Positions 1-8,849 of a stretch of DNA of 64,000 nucleotides are shown one piece after another. Every line of letters begins with the position of its first letter. Positions within the stretch are counted from its first letter, which is position 1. Both the position numbers and the translations under genes were made by a program. The DNA is from Hyphomicrobium facile (lineage in GTDB: Bacteria; Pseudomonadota; Alphaproteobacteria; Rhizobiales; Hyphomicrobiaceae), in contig NZ_FPCH01000002.1 in assembly GCF_900116175.1 (NCBI RefSeq), positions 930,001 to 994,000 of the forward strand. The letters run 5' to 3'. The notes under the pieces are model-generated. The model worked only from the letters and a program-made list of their open reading frames with translations. It was not told the origin of the DNA and made no database searches.

Positions 1-110
1 GCCAGAAGCCAAAATCGCGGCGCGGTACGAAGAGGCGAGCGCATCGCGAGATATGCTGTCCGGCCGCCGACCCGAAAACCATCGGATCAAAGCAACGAAA
101 GGATCTCGTC

Positions 111-614
111 ATGAAACTGAGACACCAAGTTCCCTCAACACTGCGCAATGACATAACCCGCTCAGGCGCAGTCCTCTTCGGCCCCTTACACCGCGAGATC
201 GATCGCTTGTTCGAAGATTTCTCGCAGGGTATCGCCTCGCAGCAGAAAATGATGCATCTGCTGCCAAACATAGATGTTGCCGAAAACAATAAGGAAATCG
301 ACATTTCCGTCGAGATGCCCGGACTAGAACGCAGCGATGTCGACATTTCACTCGAAGACAACGTGCTGACGATCCGAGGCGAGAAAAAGATGGAAACCCA
401 TCGCGACGACAAGAATGTTTATGTCAGCGAGCGGGCCTACGGAACGTTTCTTCGAACAATCGAACTGCCGGCTGGCGTCGATTCATCAAAGGTCAATGCG
501 ACGATGTCAGATGGTGTATTGAAGATCACCATTCTGAAGCCCGCCAACGTTGAAGCCAAGAAAATCGAGGTGAAAGAGGGCAAGAACGGCAAGCCATCTA
601 CGCGCGCTCAGTAA
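111..614 (+). CDS. Small heat-shock protein, Hsp20/alpha-crystallin family
   Basis: A 167-residue protein of the usual length for bacterial Hsp20. After a variable N-terminus of about 45 residues comes an alpha-crystallin domain (about 50-150), opening with PNIDVAENNKEIDISVEMPG and closing with GVLKITILKP, which carries the I-x-I-type tail motif that docks in neighbouring subunits. Family members are ATP-independent holdases that keep unfolding proteins soluble in the cytoplasm. The ATG is preceded by an AAAGGA ribosome-binding site. The same frame stays open to the left window edge, but the Shine-Dalgarno and family length support this start. A good rho-independent terminator follows, so the gene is probably monocistronic or the last gene of its unit. 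Confidence 0.93.
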   Translation: MKLRHQVPSTLRNDITRSGAVLFGPLHREIDRLFEDFSQGIASQQKMMHLLPNIDVAENNKEIDISVEMPGLERSDVDISLEDNVLTIRGEKKMETHRDDKNVYVSERAYGTFLRTIELPAGVDSSKVNATMSDGVLKITILKPANVEAKKIEVKEGKNGKPSTRAQ

Positions 615-650
615 GTCACGCAAGTATACGACTACAGCGTGAGCACCTAA

Positions 651-678
651 GCCCTGCCGCATTCCGGCGGGGCTTTTT
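651..678 (+). terminator. Rho-independent terminator of the Hsp20 gene
   Basis: A 9-bp stem (GCCCTGCCG with CGGCGGGGC, one G-T pair) with a 5-nt loop is followed directly by five T residues. It starts 37 bp after the Hsp20 stop and lies between that gene and the end of the convergent DUF2092-like gene. Confidence 0.85.
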
Positions 679-693
679 CCCGGCAAGCGCGTG

Positions 694-1455
694 TTACGGA
701 GCCGCCAACACACTGCCGACGTCGGTCTTCTTGGATCCTGGCGGCGGCGAAAATACAAAAGTATCCGGAGTGATATTGGGTGCCTTTTCCCAAGTAAATT
801 CGTTGACCTGCGATGTCGCGGATGGATCGTCCACGTCGCCACTAACGAGCTTGCATGGCAGATGAGGCGCCGGCATTTCTAGCGACACATCCCATTTCTC
901 AACCATCGATGTCATAATGAAGCGATCGCATTCGCGTCCGCCGACGGTTCCTGCACCCTTGGCGGTAATCTGGATAGAAGCTAGCCCGTCCGACGCCTGA
1001 TCGAGCGCTGCGAAGAAATCGAAGATGCGCGCCTGAAAGCCCATGAGACCGGCAATCAAGGACATGTTTCCTTGAACTGTCGCGCGGGCCGCGACCTGCG
1101 CATACGTCTTCTGAGGAATGTTAAGAATCGTCAATACGGTGCCATCGGAGACGTATTCATAGGACGCGTTCTGGGCCGAAACCTCGATGCGAAACTGATT
1201 GGGCTTGCGGACCAGAAAGTGTGCCGACCCTTGCGATTCGATATTCAGGACATTGCTGGATGTGTGGAACGCAGTTTTAAAATCCATCGTCTGTTGGGCA
1301 TCGATATAAGCTCGAAGCTCCTTGAGTGCCGGCGGAAGCGATGACGCGTCGCCTGGAGCAGACGGAACGTCTTTTACCGCCTCCGTCGCCGTCTGCGCCC
1401 CGGCCGGGGATACGATTAAGAAAAACACGACATAAACGAGCACGCGACTAAACAT
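694..1455 (-). CDS. Exported DUF2092-like protein
   Basis: A 253-residue protein with an N-terminal signal peptide (MFSRVLVYVVFFLIVSPAGA) ending in an Ala-x-Ala-type cleavage site, so it is probably periplasmic. The body resembles the DUF2092 / LolA-like fold: an amphipathic FKTAFHTSSNVLN stretch, a strand-rich FLVRKPNQFRIEV segment, and a C-terminal half ending in a NITPDTFVFSPPPG motif. A longer frame reaches 1494, but the start at 1455 puts the signal peptide at the N-terminus and has a purine-rich GGGGCG upstream. The exact role is unknown; LolA-like proteins carry lipids or lipoproteins. It sits alone, convergent with the Hsp20 gene. Confidence 0.72.
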   Translation of the reverse strand: MFSRVLVYVVFFLIVSPAGAQTATEAVKDVPSAPGDASSLPPALKELRAYIDAQQTMDFKTAFHTSSNVLNIESQGSAHFLVRKPNQFRIEVSAQNASYEYVSDGTVLTILNIPQKTYAQVAARATVQGNMSLIAGLMGFQARIFDFFAALDQASDGLASIQITAKGAGTVGGRECDRFIMTSMVEKWDVSLEMPAPHLPCKLVSGDVDDPSATSQVNEFTWEKAPNITPDTFVFSPPPGSKKTDVGSVLAAP

Positions 1456-1741
1456 GGAACGACGCCCCAAATCTCTTATTGATATTTGCGCCAATTGCGA
1501 ATTCAGCGCAGCTGCTCTGGCTACTCAAGAATGGCAGATGCGCATTAACATCGCTTAGATTTTGATTGTCTTCCGCAAACTTCTCGGCTTGTCGTCAATG
1601 CGATGTGAAAATCGCGCTTTACTATTAATCTGCATGCGTTCTTTTTAACCCCGACACCAAACGAACGCTCACGCGCGGGCCGGAACGCGGCGGCGGTTGC
1701 AGCATTAACAAGAGTTGGTTCTGCGCCCGCTCGGAGGGAAC

Positions 1742-2881
1742 ATGCATTTCCCAAAGATGCCTGTTCCCAGTCCTGATGTCTGGAAAGCCGGCCTACGCAC
1801 GGCGGTCGCCGGTGGGCTCGCTTATGGTGTTGCGGAACTCTTCGCCCTACCCCAGGGCTATTGGGCCGTTGTAACGGCCGTTGTGCTCATGGCGCAGCCG
1901 CGGCTCGGCGCATCACTCAAAGCCGGCGCCGATCGCTTTCTTGGCACGATCGTCGGTGCATTGGCGGGCTTTTTGGTTGCCACGATAACTCCGTCGACGG
2001 TTCTCGGCACGGCGAGCGGCTTAGCCGTTTCCATTGGCATTCTCGGGATGCTGGCAGCGCGCGATTCAAGCTTCCGTGTTGCGCCAATGACTGCTGCGAT
2101 TGTGCTCATTAGCCCAGCCAGCCATGCCGTGGCCTGGATCTCTGCGTTGCATCGCGTGATCGAGATTTTGATCGGCTGCATCATCGGCATCCTCGTGTCG
2201 CTCTTCGTCGCGCCGGCGCGGTCGGATACGGCAATGCGAGACGAGGCAAACCAAGCGCTGACCCTTCTCGCTAAACTGATATCGCTTTCCGTCGATCGCC
2301 TGGAAGGCAAGCCGGTCGACAACGAGATTTGGAAGGCGAAGAAAGATATCGACGGTTCCTATCGGAAGATTGAGACGCTCACGAAGGAAGTCGCGGAGGA
2401 GGAAGCCACCCATATTGCGCGAACCACTCTCGATCCCGCGCGCCTGCGGCATACTCTGATGGATCTGCGCTCGGCGGTATTCGTCCTTCGCAGCCTCTCG
2501 CGGAAGCCGTGGCCGGCGACGCTCGGCGACGCGATGATCGCCCCAACCCGCATGATCACGACTGAGATCTGTGACTACATGCTGGCGCTCGGAGCAGCCA
2601 TTACCACCGCTCAGTCCGCGCCCTCCAAAGAAAATTTGAATACTGCATTTGTTACGTATTCTTCGGCCGCAGCTGCAGCTCTCGATGCGTGGCGAACAAG
2701 CGCCAGCGCGGAAGCGTCCGGTAAGGCCGGCAAATCCGCCCTGGCCGATCCGCCAGCTCTCGGCAAGTCCGGCCCCGACTACATTTCGAACGTCTCCTTT
2801 GCGCTGGAGCAGATTCGCTACGCGCTCGACGCGCTCGCCGACTGCGTCGATGGCCGTTCCGAAGAGGCGGCAAGTACATAA
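1742..2881 (+). CDS. FUSC-family inner-membrane protein (aromatic acid exporter-like)
   Basis: A 379-residue protein. The N-terminal 170 residues form about six hydrophobic helices beginning at AGLRTAVAGGLAYGVAELF, with the FUSC hallmark PQGYWAVVTAVVLMAQP. The rest is a soluble helical domain rich in E/K/R (about residues 170-300) with a low-complexity Ala/Ser tail. Full FUSC exporters such as AaeB and YccS have two membrane halves; this one has a single half and probably acts as an oligomer. Start chosen at the ATG directly after GGAGGGAA at 1733-1740. The gene is 27 bp upstream of crcB and probably co-transcribed with it. The substrate is unknown; export of small organic anions is an inference from the family. 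Confidence 0.8.
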   Translation: MHFPKMPVPSPDVWKAGLRTAVAGGLAYGVAELFALPQGYWAVVTAVVLMAQPRLGASLKAGADRFLGTIVGALAGFLVATITPSTVLGTASGLAVSIGILGMLAARDSSFRVAPMTAAIVLISPASHAVAWISALHRVIEILIGCIIGILVSLFVAPARSDTAMRDEANQALTLLAKLISLSVDRLEGKPVDNEIWKAKKDIDGSYRKIETLTKEVAEEEATHIARTTLDPARLRHTLMDLRSAVFVLRSLSRKPWPATLGDAMIAPTRMITTEICDYMLALGAAITTAQSAPSKENLNTAFVTYSSAAAAALDAWRTSASAEASGKAGKSALADPPALGKSGPDYISNVSFALEQIRYALDALADCVDGRSEEAAST

Positions 2882-2908
2882 CCACACGATAGTCCGAAGG
2901 AGATCACA

Positions 2909-3298
2909 ATGACGGCTCTGGACGTGATGTGGGTTGGTCTTGGCGGCGGGATCGGATCATTACTGCGTTGGTGGGTTGGGCACGTTACTGGGCGCGTTTA
3001 TCACGGCTCCTTTCCGCTCGGCACTTTTCTGATCAACATTACGGGTGCCTTCATCATCGGCTATCTGTCGGAACTCTTCTCCGTCGACTGGCGTGACCGG
3101 TACGGAGCAGCTTTGAATTCCGGTGTTCTGACAGGATTTCTCGGCGGCTACACGACCTTCAGCAGTATGGAACTCGATGCCGCCAAGCTCAACGGATCGA
3201 AAGGCGCGGGCTACGCCACGTACTATCTGGTGCTGTCGACGATCATTGGCCTGATCGCCGCGTGGTGCGGGTTCGCGCTCGCGCGTCTACAGGGATAA
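2909..3298 (+). CDS. crcB: CrcB/Fluc fluoride exporter, subunit 1
   Basis: A 129-residue protein with four predicted transmembrane helices, normal for CrcB/Fluc. It carries the glycine-rich start (VGLGGGIGSLLRWW), the conserved Asn in LINITGAF and the GGYTTFSS box that lines the fluoride path with its Phe and Ser. Fluc proteins are dimeric fluoride channels that protect enolase and other enzymes. A strong AGGAG site precedes the ATG. A second crcB follows 12 bp downstream, so the working channel may be a heterodimer. No fluoride riboswitch could be recognised upstream. Confidence 0.93.
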   Translation: MTALDVMWVGLGGGIGSLLRWWVGHVTGRVYHGSFPLGTFLINITGAFIIGYLSELFSVDWRDRYGAALNSGVLTGFLGGYTTFSSMELDAAKLNGSKGAGYATYYLVLSTIIGLIAAWCGFALARLQG

Positions 3299-3310
3299 GG
3301 GAGACTGGCA

Positions 3311-3715
3311 ATGATCAATGCCATCATTCTCGTATTCGCCGGTGGCGCGTTGGGCGCCATGCTTCGCGAGTTCATCATGTTGATGGTTCCACATGTGGAG
3401 GGCTTCCCGCTCGACATTCTGGTGGCCAATCTCATTGCTGCGTTTCTGCTCGGGTTGGTGACCGCGCTGCACAAGCGGGCAGTTTTAAACGGTGACGTCA
3501 ACTCGATGCTCGGCACGGGCGTCATGGGTGGGCTGTCGACCTTCTCGAGCATGGTCTATGGCGCGCTCATTCTGATGATGACGTCGACGTCGGATCTGAC
3601 GGTTGCCATCCTTTATCTCTTGGCCAACCTGATCCTAGGCTACATCGTCGTCATTCTCGGTTTGAAGCTCGGCGGCGACGGCGTGACACCAGCTCCGCGG
3701 CCCCGCATCGGGTGA
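3311..3715 (+). CDS. crcB: CrcB/Fluc fluoride exporter, subunit 2
   Basis: A 134-residue, four-helix protein of the same family as its neighbour but clearly diverged: AGGALGAMLREFIM at the start, VANLIAAF in place of INITGAF, and GGLSTFSS as the Phe/Ser box. Pairs of unlike crcB genes are known in several bacteria and can form heterodimers in antiparallel orientation. The 12-bp gap and the GGGAGA site ahead of the ATG support translation from one mRNA with the first crcB and the FUSC gene. It ends 7 bp before the stop of the convergent channel-like gene. Confidence 0.93.
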   Translation: MINAIILVFAGGALGAMLREFIMLMVPHVEGFPLDILVANLIAAFLLGLVTALHKRAVLNGDVNSMLGTGVMGGLSTFSSMVYGALILMMTSTSDLTVAILYLLANLILGYIVVILGLKLGGDGVTPAPRPRIG

Positions 3716-3721
3716 GCGGCG

Positions 3722-4807
3722 TCACGCGGGTTTCGGCGGAGTGGGATCAGGCTTGGTATGAGCGTGCGGGAGTATCCAGGGCTCATCGACCGGCATGCAT
3801 GTCGATTTGGCGATCAGGCGAATGCTCTCTTCGAATTCCGCGCGCAGCCTGACGAAATGGGAGCGGCACTCATCCCTATCGCTTTTCACCGGCAATCCTA
3901 TTTCGACAAGCCTGTCGTAAAGGGTGTCGAAAGCCGCGATAAGCTTCGGATCGACACTCTGGGTCGACCAGGCATCAGCTGGAGTATGCGGATTTAGCTC
4001 CACGGCAATGTATTTGAGGCAGACGGTGCCGATCCGCCTGCAAATGCGCGCCGATTCCGTATCCTTGTCATGGAGGCAGGCCGCGAAGAGAGATGCGGAA
4101 TCGAGTACGGCGGCGGCGGCGCCAACCCAACTCGCCCCGCGATAGATCGATGGTACGTAAGCAAGTATCGGCGCGATCGAATGCGTTTCAAAGACGCCGC
4201 GAAACCAGCTCTCCCATTCTTCCCAGACGCTGTCGTCCTTGAGGTGGCCGGTGCGATGCAGTGCTTCAAGCAGGCTGGATGTCGTGGGCCGGCGACCCGT
4301 CCGCGCGTAGAGCCAGCCGACCTTGCGCTCGCGGGCCTGGACGGCAGCCTGGTAGCCCGGAACGAAGGTGAACAAGAGGATGACAACGGCGAGCCCAATG
4401 CCAGCTTCGAAGATTGCGAGGTACTGACCGGGAAGATACGACGGTGTCTTGTAGCCAAGCGTGCTCAGGGCCGAGCCGCTGGAGCTAAAGTCTTCCGGAA
4501 ATCCCGGCTCCAGCCTCAGCCCCCAGAGAATGAAGGTGAACGACATCTGGACAAGAAGGAACCAGCACACGACACAGATGAAGATGAAGACCGGCAGCAC
4601 CCAGGCTTGCAGCCGTTGCGTTCGCGCATAGTCGCTATCTTTCCCTATGAGACTATAAATAAACGACACCGCCGCGGTGCGGGCGCTGATCTCAACGAAA
4701 TCCGGTTCGCGCCGGTTGATGAGCATCACCCGGACGATCGAGCGAAAATAATAGAACACTCCAAGGGCGCCGATAATGACGGCCACTACGCGGAATACTG
4801 TATCCAT
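3722..4807 (-). CDS. Membrane protein with a potassium-channel-like pore segment, unknown function
   Basis: A 361-residue protein. Helices are visible at about 5-25, 68-95 and 125-150, and the C-terminal 210 residues are soluble. Between the second and third helices lies SGSALSTLGYKTP, which has the position and shape of a two-helix ion-channel pore loop (S/T-x-G-Y), followed by AIFEAGIGLAVVILLFTF like an inner helix. The usual second filter glycine (G-Y-G) is replaced by Lys120. I do not recognise the soluble domain. The start lies 49 bp beyond the urea-transporter stop on the same strand, so it may be the last gene of the urease transcript. It could be a modified cation channel or a degenerate relative with another role. 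Confidence 0.6.
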   Translation of the reverse strand: MDTVFRVVAVIIGALGVFYYFRSIVRVMLINRREPDFVEISARTAAVSFIYSLIGKDSDYARTQRLQAWVLPVFIFICVVCWFLLVQMSFTFILWGLRLEPGFPEDFSSSGSALSTLGYKTPSYLPGQYLAIFEAGIGLAVVILLFTFVPGYQAAVQARERKVGWLYARTGRRPTTSSLLEALHRTGHLKDDSVWEEWESWFRGVFETHSIAPILAYVPSIYRGASWVGAAAAVLDSASLFAACLHDKDTESARICRRIGTVCLKYIAVELNPHTPADAWSTQSVDPKLIAAFDTLYDRLVEIGLPVKSDRDECRSHFVRLRAEFEESIRLIAKSTCMPVDEPWILPHAHTKPDPTPPKPA

Positions 4808-4856
4808 CCGGATGCTCCGTGAACCGGACCGGCTCTTCCATTGGACCGTAGCGGGC

Positions 4857-5903
4857 CTAGGTTGGCGGCAGGTCCTGGGCCACCGGGTGTTTCGTGAAGA
4901 TGCCGTTCTTGATCTCTTCGTGGGGGTGCGGTTTCAGCTTGGCCTTGGGCAGCAGGAACAGCCAAGTCGCGAAGACGAACGGCGCAGTAAAAGTCGGTAT
5001 GCCGATCGGTGTCATCGCCGTATCGAGGGCGGCCTGAACGATGACGGTGAATATCGTTCCCAGCAGAGCATAGAGGGTGACGCGCCAAGACGGCGCGTAG
5101 AAGACGCAACCGAGCGCAACGGCTGTCAAAACGGGGCTGAAGCCATAGAGGCCATTAGCGATCGAACTCGGGCTGCCGCCGAAAATCAAGGCTATGATTA
5201 TGCCGACTGCGGAGCCAACCAGGGCGAAGATGGCGGCGGCGCGGGAATTGATGAACAAGCCGATCACGACAAGAAGTCCGCTGATCGCATTGTTGATCAG
5301 GAAGACTTGCGCCGGTCCTTTGAACAAATACTCGAGGTAATTTCCCACCGTCGCATGAAGGTCTGTGACGTTGGCTGCTTGGGGGAGTGCTGGAGGCGAC
5401 AAGCCCGCAATCGGAAGGCGATGGAAGGCATAGGCACTCAGCATCAGAAACCACGTTGTGAGGACGAACGGGAATGTGAGAGCCGGCACTCCCCATGTCT
5501 TCATGATGTTGGAAATCGCTAGCATAACGATAGTCGAGACAGCGGCGCCGATGATGAGCAGCAGCCACATCGTCCAATCGGTCCCGATGAAACTCGGCAC
5601 GGCGGCTCCCACCAAAATTCCATTGAAGCCGAACAGCCCCTGCTTCAGCGATGGCTCATCGACATCGAGCAGGACCGCGGTGTAGGTCGCGATTATGAGT
5701 GCGATCGTGGCACCCACTGCGACCGCAATCTGCCCCGCCACGATTGAGCCCCACCAGATACCCGCCAGGAAGAATAATCCCGTCAGCGGATTGTTCTGGA
5801 AAATGACCTGGCCTGCACCGCGGAGGCATTGATCGATGAACCCAACGACGGGGCTGCGGTTCGCCATGTCATCCCACGCATTGATGTTCGTCGCGTTGGC
5901 CAT
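4857..5903 (-). CDS. ureT: Urea transporter (UT/SLC14 family)
   Basis: A 348-residue integral membrane protein with the internal two-fold repeat of urea transporters. Each half carries the family signature around the urea filter: VPALTFPFVLTTW in the first and IPTFTAPFVFATW in the second. Further matches are LFGFNGILVGAA and LYGFSPVLTAVALG, which hold the paired Asn/Ser regions. Bacterial UT proteins are trimeric channels for urea. The gene follows ureD by 9 bp on the same strand, as in the Brucella ure2 cluster, where the gene is called ureT. The function is well supported by sequence and context. Confidence 0.93.
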   Translation of the reverse strand: MANATNINAWDDMANRSPVVGFIDQCLRGAGQVIFQNNPLTGLFFLAGIWWGSIVAGQIAVAVGATIALIIATYTAVLLDVDEPSLKQGLFGFNGILVGAAVPSFIGTDWTMWLLLIIGAAVSTIVMLAISNIMKTWGVPALTFPFVLTTWFLMLSAYAFHRLPIAGLSPPALPQAANVTDLHATVGNYLEYLFKGPAQVFLINNAISGLLVVIGLFINSRAAAIFALVGSAVGIIIALIFGGSPSSIANGLYGFSPVLTAVALGCVFYAPSWRVTLYALLGTIFTVIVQAALDTAMTPIGIPTFTAPFVFATWLFLLPKAKLKPHPHEEIKNGIFTKHPVAQDLPPT

Positions 5904-5912
5904 GATCCACCT

Positions 5913-6824
5913 CTACGCCCAGAGGAATTTTTCCGGCGCGGGCACGCCGACGACTTGCTGGCGGACGCGCGACCAGAACTTCCGAATGGCTGCATTGACC
6001 GGCGCCGTCTCCATGCCGAGAACCTTGAATACCAGACCGGCATCGTTCGGCAGGCGACTGGCTCCGATTGCCAGGCGCTCCGCCTTGTCAAAGGCAGGAT
6101 CTATGGCGTCGAGCAGGCGATCGGCGTGCTCCTTCGGGGTCAACACGATGACGTTTCCGAACACGTCGAACGAGCCCATCGCGCCTAAGCGCGAGACATT
6201 GGTCAGGACCGGCTCGATGATGAATTTTTCGGTGAAGAGCGATGTGCCGTCGGGGCGCGCCGCCGAGACAGTGGACGAGAATACGTCATACTGGAACAGC
6301 TCGCTCTTATGATATTTTCGCCCAGGCATCAGCACTTCCGAATAGATCAGCGTCGCCGTCGGATCGACCGAGATATGTGTGCGCTGAACGAAGCGGGAGT
6401 GCTTGTGAGGGATGATGGGAAACGGCATGTATTCGAGATAAGAATCTGCGCCCAGGGTCAGGTTTTGCGTCTGGGTCGCGTAGTTGGCATCCATCTCGTG
6501 AATGCGCGTCGCCGCCTGCGTATTGACGTGAGCTTGGGTTTTCGGCGCCATTTCGATCTCGACGAGATAGCGATCTCCCTGGAGGACGCCACCTGCATTG
6601 GAGGTGATGCTGACGCAGGGAAGCGCCGGCATTTCCTCATCCCAGTAGAGGGCCTGCTGAACGATCAGCGGCGCCCGCCGATGCAGTGTCGACAGCACCG
6701 TTCGTTCCGGGCGCGGCTCGAACCCAAGCCGCACCATGCCGACCTTACCGAAAGAGCCGCTGCGGAGCTGCGGTGGTTCGTTCTGGTAATTCGCCAGTTC
6801 ACGCGCGGTGTCATGCACTTGCAT
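5913..6824 (-). CDS. ureD: Urease accessory protein UreD
   Basis: A 303-residue UreD/UreH-family protein, with conserved SNAGGVLQGDRYLVEIEM, NTQAATRIHEM, YMPFPIIPHKHSRFVQRT and EVLMPGRKYH stretches. UreD binds the urease apoprotein and, with UreF and UreG, delivers nickel and CO2 to the active site. Translation starts at an ATG that overlaps the ureG stop (TGATG); a TTG one codon upstream is less likely. It lies between ureG and the urea transporter, an order seen in only some urease clusters. Confidence 0.95.
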   Translation of the reverse strand: MQVHDTARELANYQNEPPQLRSGSFGKVGMVRLGFEPRPERTVLSTLHRRAPLIVQQALYWDEEMPALPCVSITSNAGGVLQGDRYLVEIEMAPKTQAHVNTQAATRIHEMDANYATQTQNLTLGADSYLEYMPFPIIPHKHSRFVQRTHISVDPTATLIYSEVLMPGRKYHKSELFQYDVFSSTVSAARPDGTSLFTEKFIIEPVLTNVSRLGAMGSFDVFGNVIVLTPKEHADRLLDAIDPAFDKAERLAIGASRLPNDAGLVFKVLGMETAPVNAAIRKFWSRVRQQVVGVPAPEKFLWA

Positions 6825-7462
6825 CAAGCGAGCTGCTTCTGATCATTGACGTCGAACAGCACATTTTCCCGGATCAGTTCGACGAGGCCGGCGATGCCCT
6901 CATTGGTCTTACAGTTCGTGAAGACGAAGGGCTTTTTGCCCCGCATCATGCGGGAGTCGTCTTCCATCACTTGCAAGCTGGCGCCGACGTATGGAGCCAG
7001 ATCTATCTTGTTGATGATGAGGATGTCCGACTGAGTGATGCCCGGACCGTTCTTGCGCGGGATTTTGTCACCGGCGGCCACGTCGATCACATAGATGAAG
7101 AAATCCACGAGCGCCGGGCTGAAGGTCAGGGTCAGATTATCGCCGCCGCTCTCTATCAGCACTATATCGGAGTCGGGAAACTTTGCTTCCATCTCCTCGA
7201 CGGCGGCGAGGTTCATGCTGGGGTCTTCGCGCACGGCAGTGTGCGGGCAACCGCCCGTTTCCACGCCAATGATGCGCTCTTCCATCAGGATGCCGCGGAG
7301 GGTGCGCTGCACGTGCTTGGCATCTTCGGTCGTGACCACGTCGTTCGTGATGACCAGAACGCGGCTGCCCAATTTGACGAGAGCCGGCGTGATCGCTTCG
7401 ATGATCGCGGTCTTGCCGGAGCCTACGGGGCCGCCGATGCCGATGCGGGGAATTTTTTTCAT
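6824..7462 (-). CDS. ureG: Urease accessory GTPase UreG
   Basis: A 212-residue SIMIBI GTPase. The P-loop is [13 protein letters not shown] near the N-terminus. The nickel-binding CPH motif is in [17 protein letters not shown], the switch region is [14 protein letters not shown], and the guanine-recognition sequence is [13 protein letters not shown]. UreG hydrolyses GTP while handing nickel to urease in the UreG-UreF-UreD complex. Unlike some homologues it has no His-rich N-terminus; that role is taken by the UreE tail here. It lies 15 bp after ureF and overlaps ureD. Confidence 0.97.
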   Translation of the reverse strand: MKKIPRIGIGGPVGSGKTAIIEAITPALVKLGSRVLVITNDVVTTEDAKHVQRTLRGILMEERIIGVETGGCPHTAVREDPSMNLAAVEEMEAKFPDSDIVLIESGGDNLTLTFSPALVDFFIYVIDVAAGDKIPRKNGPGITQSDILIINKIDLAPYVGASLQVMEDDSRMMRGKKPFVFTNCKTNEGIAGLVELIRENVLFDVNDQKQLA

Positions 7463-7477
7463 ATTATTCGTTCCAAT

Positions 7478-8230
7478 CTAATTCATGAACATGCGGACGT
7501 GGCCTTTGACGTGCACGGCGGCGAGGATGTCGACCATCGGCAGAAAGCTCGCCATGTCGTTCAACTCGGCGTCGAGAACCTTCTCATAGGCGGGCGCCAC
7601 CGTTCCGGTCGCTTCGAGAAGGATTTTCTGGGTATCGACGAACGACAGGCGCATCAGGCGCAAGGCCGCGCCGAGAATTGTGGTGGCGATGCCGTATTGC
7701 TGTGCGCCGAATGCGTCCCTCGCTTCGACGCCGAGCGCTGCAAGCACGAGCGCGAGACTGACCGGATGCGTACCGGCGGTTTGCGCCCGCTTGATCCGGC
7801 CGAGCCATTCGTGATTGAGTGGGTCCGCCATGATGGCATCGGCAAGCTCAGTCAGCTTGCGCCCCATCCGCACGGTCATCAACCGCGTTTCCTCGTTGAG
7901 TTTGCGCTCGAATGTTGCCCGGTCGACGATCATCAGAGTTTCGATATCCCTCGACCTTGCGGCACGATGGGCGCAGAGCAAGGCGACGCCGTCGGACGTC
8001 GCGGATTGATGCATCACGGTCAGAACGAATTCCCTGAGACTGGGGGCGTCGCTCACGATCCCTTCCTGGATCGCCGACTCAAGGCCGTTCGAAAATGAAA
8101 AACCGCCGATGGGAAGTGCGGAATCTCCGAACTGCAGCAGATGCAGCACCTCCGGAAGGCGCCGATATGAATCCGTCAGGTCAGTGACCGTGGACGTGCG
8201 GTTGTTCGTGAGTATCGTCATGGCCGTCAT
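7478..8230 (-). CDS. ureF: Urease accessory protein UreF
   Basis: A 250-residue, all-helical UreF, recognised by LHLLQFGDSALPIGGFSFSN near the start and GAALRLMRLSF toward the end. UreF bridges UreD and UreG and acts on UreG in a GAP-like or gating role. The start at 8230 lies inside the end of ureE, so the first 17 codons are read in a second frame across the ureE His-rich tail. A second ATG at 8221 is possible. The overlap of up to 50 bp suggests translational coupling. Confidence 0.94.
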   Translation of the reverse strand: MTAMTILTNNRTSTVTDLTDSYRRLPEVLHLLQFGDSALPIGGFSFSNGLESAIQEGIVSDAPSLREFVLTVMHQSATSDGVALLCAHRAARSRDIETLMIVDRATFERKLNEETRLMTVRMGRKLTELADAIMADPLNHEWLGRIKRAQTAGTHPVSLALVLAALGVEARDAFGAQQYGIATTILGAALRLMRLSFVDTQKILLEATGTVAPAYEKVLDAELNDMASFLPMVDILAAVHVKGHVRMFMN

Positions 8231-8816
8231 GGTGATTTACCTCATGCTCATGACTGTGCGAATCGGGACCGTGCGAATGGGAGGCCTCGGTCGCGCCGCC
8301 GAAAAGCCGCCGGGCTTCATGCGGCGCCATGTAGGGGATGACCTCGGCGCCCGGCATGAATTCGTAGCGAATGCCCGGCAAAGCATGCGTTTTCATGACC
8401 GATGCCATCACCTTGCGATCGACGGTGAGCGGCACAAACACCCGAGAGCTTTTGACGACGGCCGGCCAATGCTGATTGCCAAGCGCATGGCCCAGTTCGA
8501 ACATCGTCCGGAGGGCGGTCTCGGTCGGCTGTTCCATGATGGCTGTCAGGTCGATGACCATGACCTCTTTCAGATTTATCCGCGCGATGATCGCTTCGTG
8601 GTCCCGCTCGTTCCAGAGTAGGATGTCTCCGTCGTGAAGGTGGGTATTGCGATCCAACGATAGCGCGAGTTCGACATCGTTTTCGGTTGATTTGCGCAGC
8701 CGGCTCTTTTGAGCTTCCCATTGATCGAGCACGAGCCAGTCAACACGTGCACCTTCGAGACGAGATGCCCAATCCGGTTCGCCTGAATTGCCGACGATAC
8801 CCTCAATGATAATCAT
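8181..8816 (-). CDS. ureE: Urease nickel metallochaperone UreE with His-rich tail
   Basis: A 211-residue UreE. The N-terminal part is the peptide-binding domain (residues 1-75) and the middle is the metal-binding domain, including the conserved ELGHALGNQHWPA stretch with its nickel-binding His. The C-terminal 33 residues hold 12 histidines (for example SHSHGPDSHSHEHE), so it can probably hold several nickel ions. A GGAG site precedes the ATG. The gene is 33 bp after ureC, and its end is overlapped by ureF. UreE passes nickel to UreG for urease activation. Confidence 0.95.
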   Translation of the reverse strand: MIIIEGIVGNSGEPDWASRLEGARVDWLVLDQWEAQKSRLRKSTENDVELALSLDRNTHLHDGDILLWNERDHEAIIARINLKEVMVIDLTAIMEQPTETALRTMFELGHALGNQHWPAVVKSSRVFVPLTVDRKVMASVMKTHALPGIRYEFMPGAEVIPYMAPHEARRLFGGATEASHSHGPDSHSHEHEVNHHDGHDDTHEQPHVHGH

Positions 8817-8849
8817 GCTCAGTCTCCGTGTTGCAGGGCCTATTCCAAT

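Noticed and set aside
1-110. Open frames running from the left edge into the Hsp20 gene
   Set aside because: All three plus-strand frames are open over this short length, so no tail of an upstream gene can be chosen; the interval may equally be Hsp20 leader DNA.
1495-1741. Possible fluoride riboswitch upstream of the FUSC/crcB genes
   Set aside because: I could not find the conserved pseudoknot elements in this interval or in the 27 bp before crcB.
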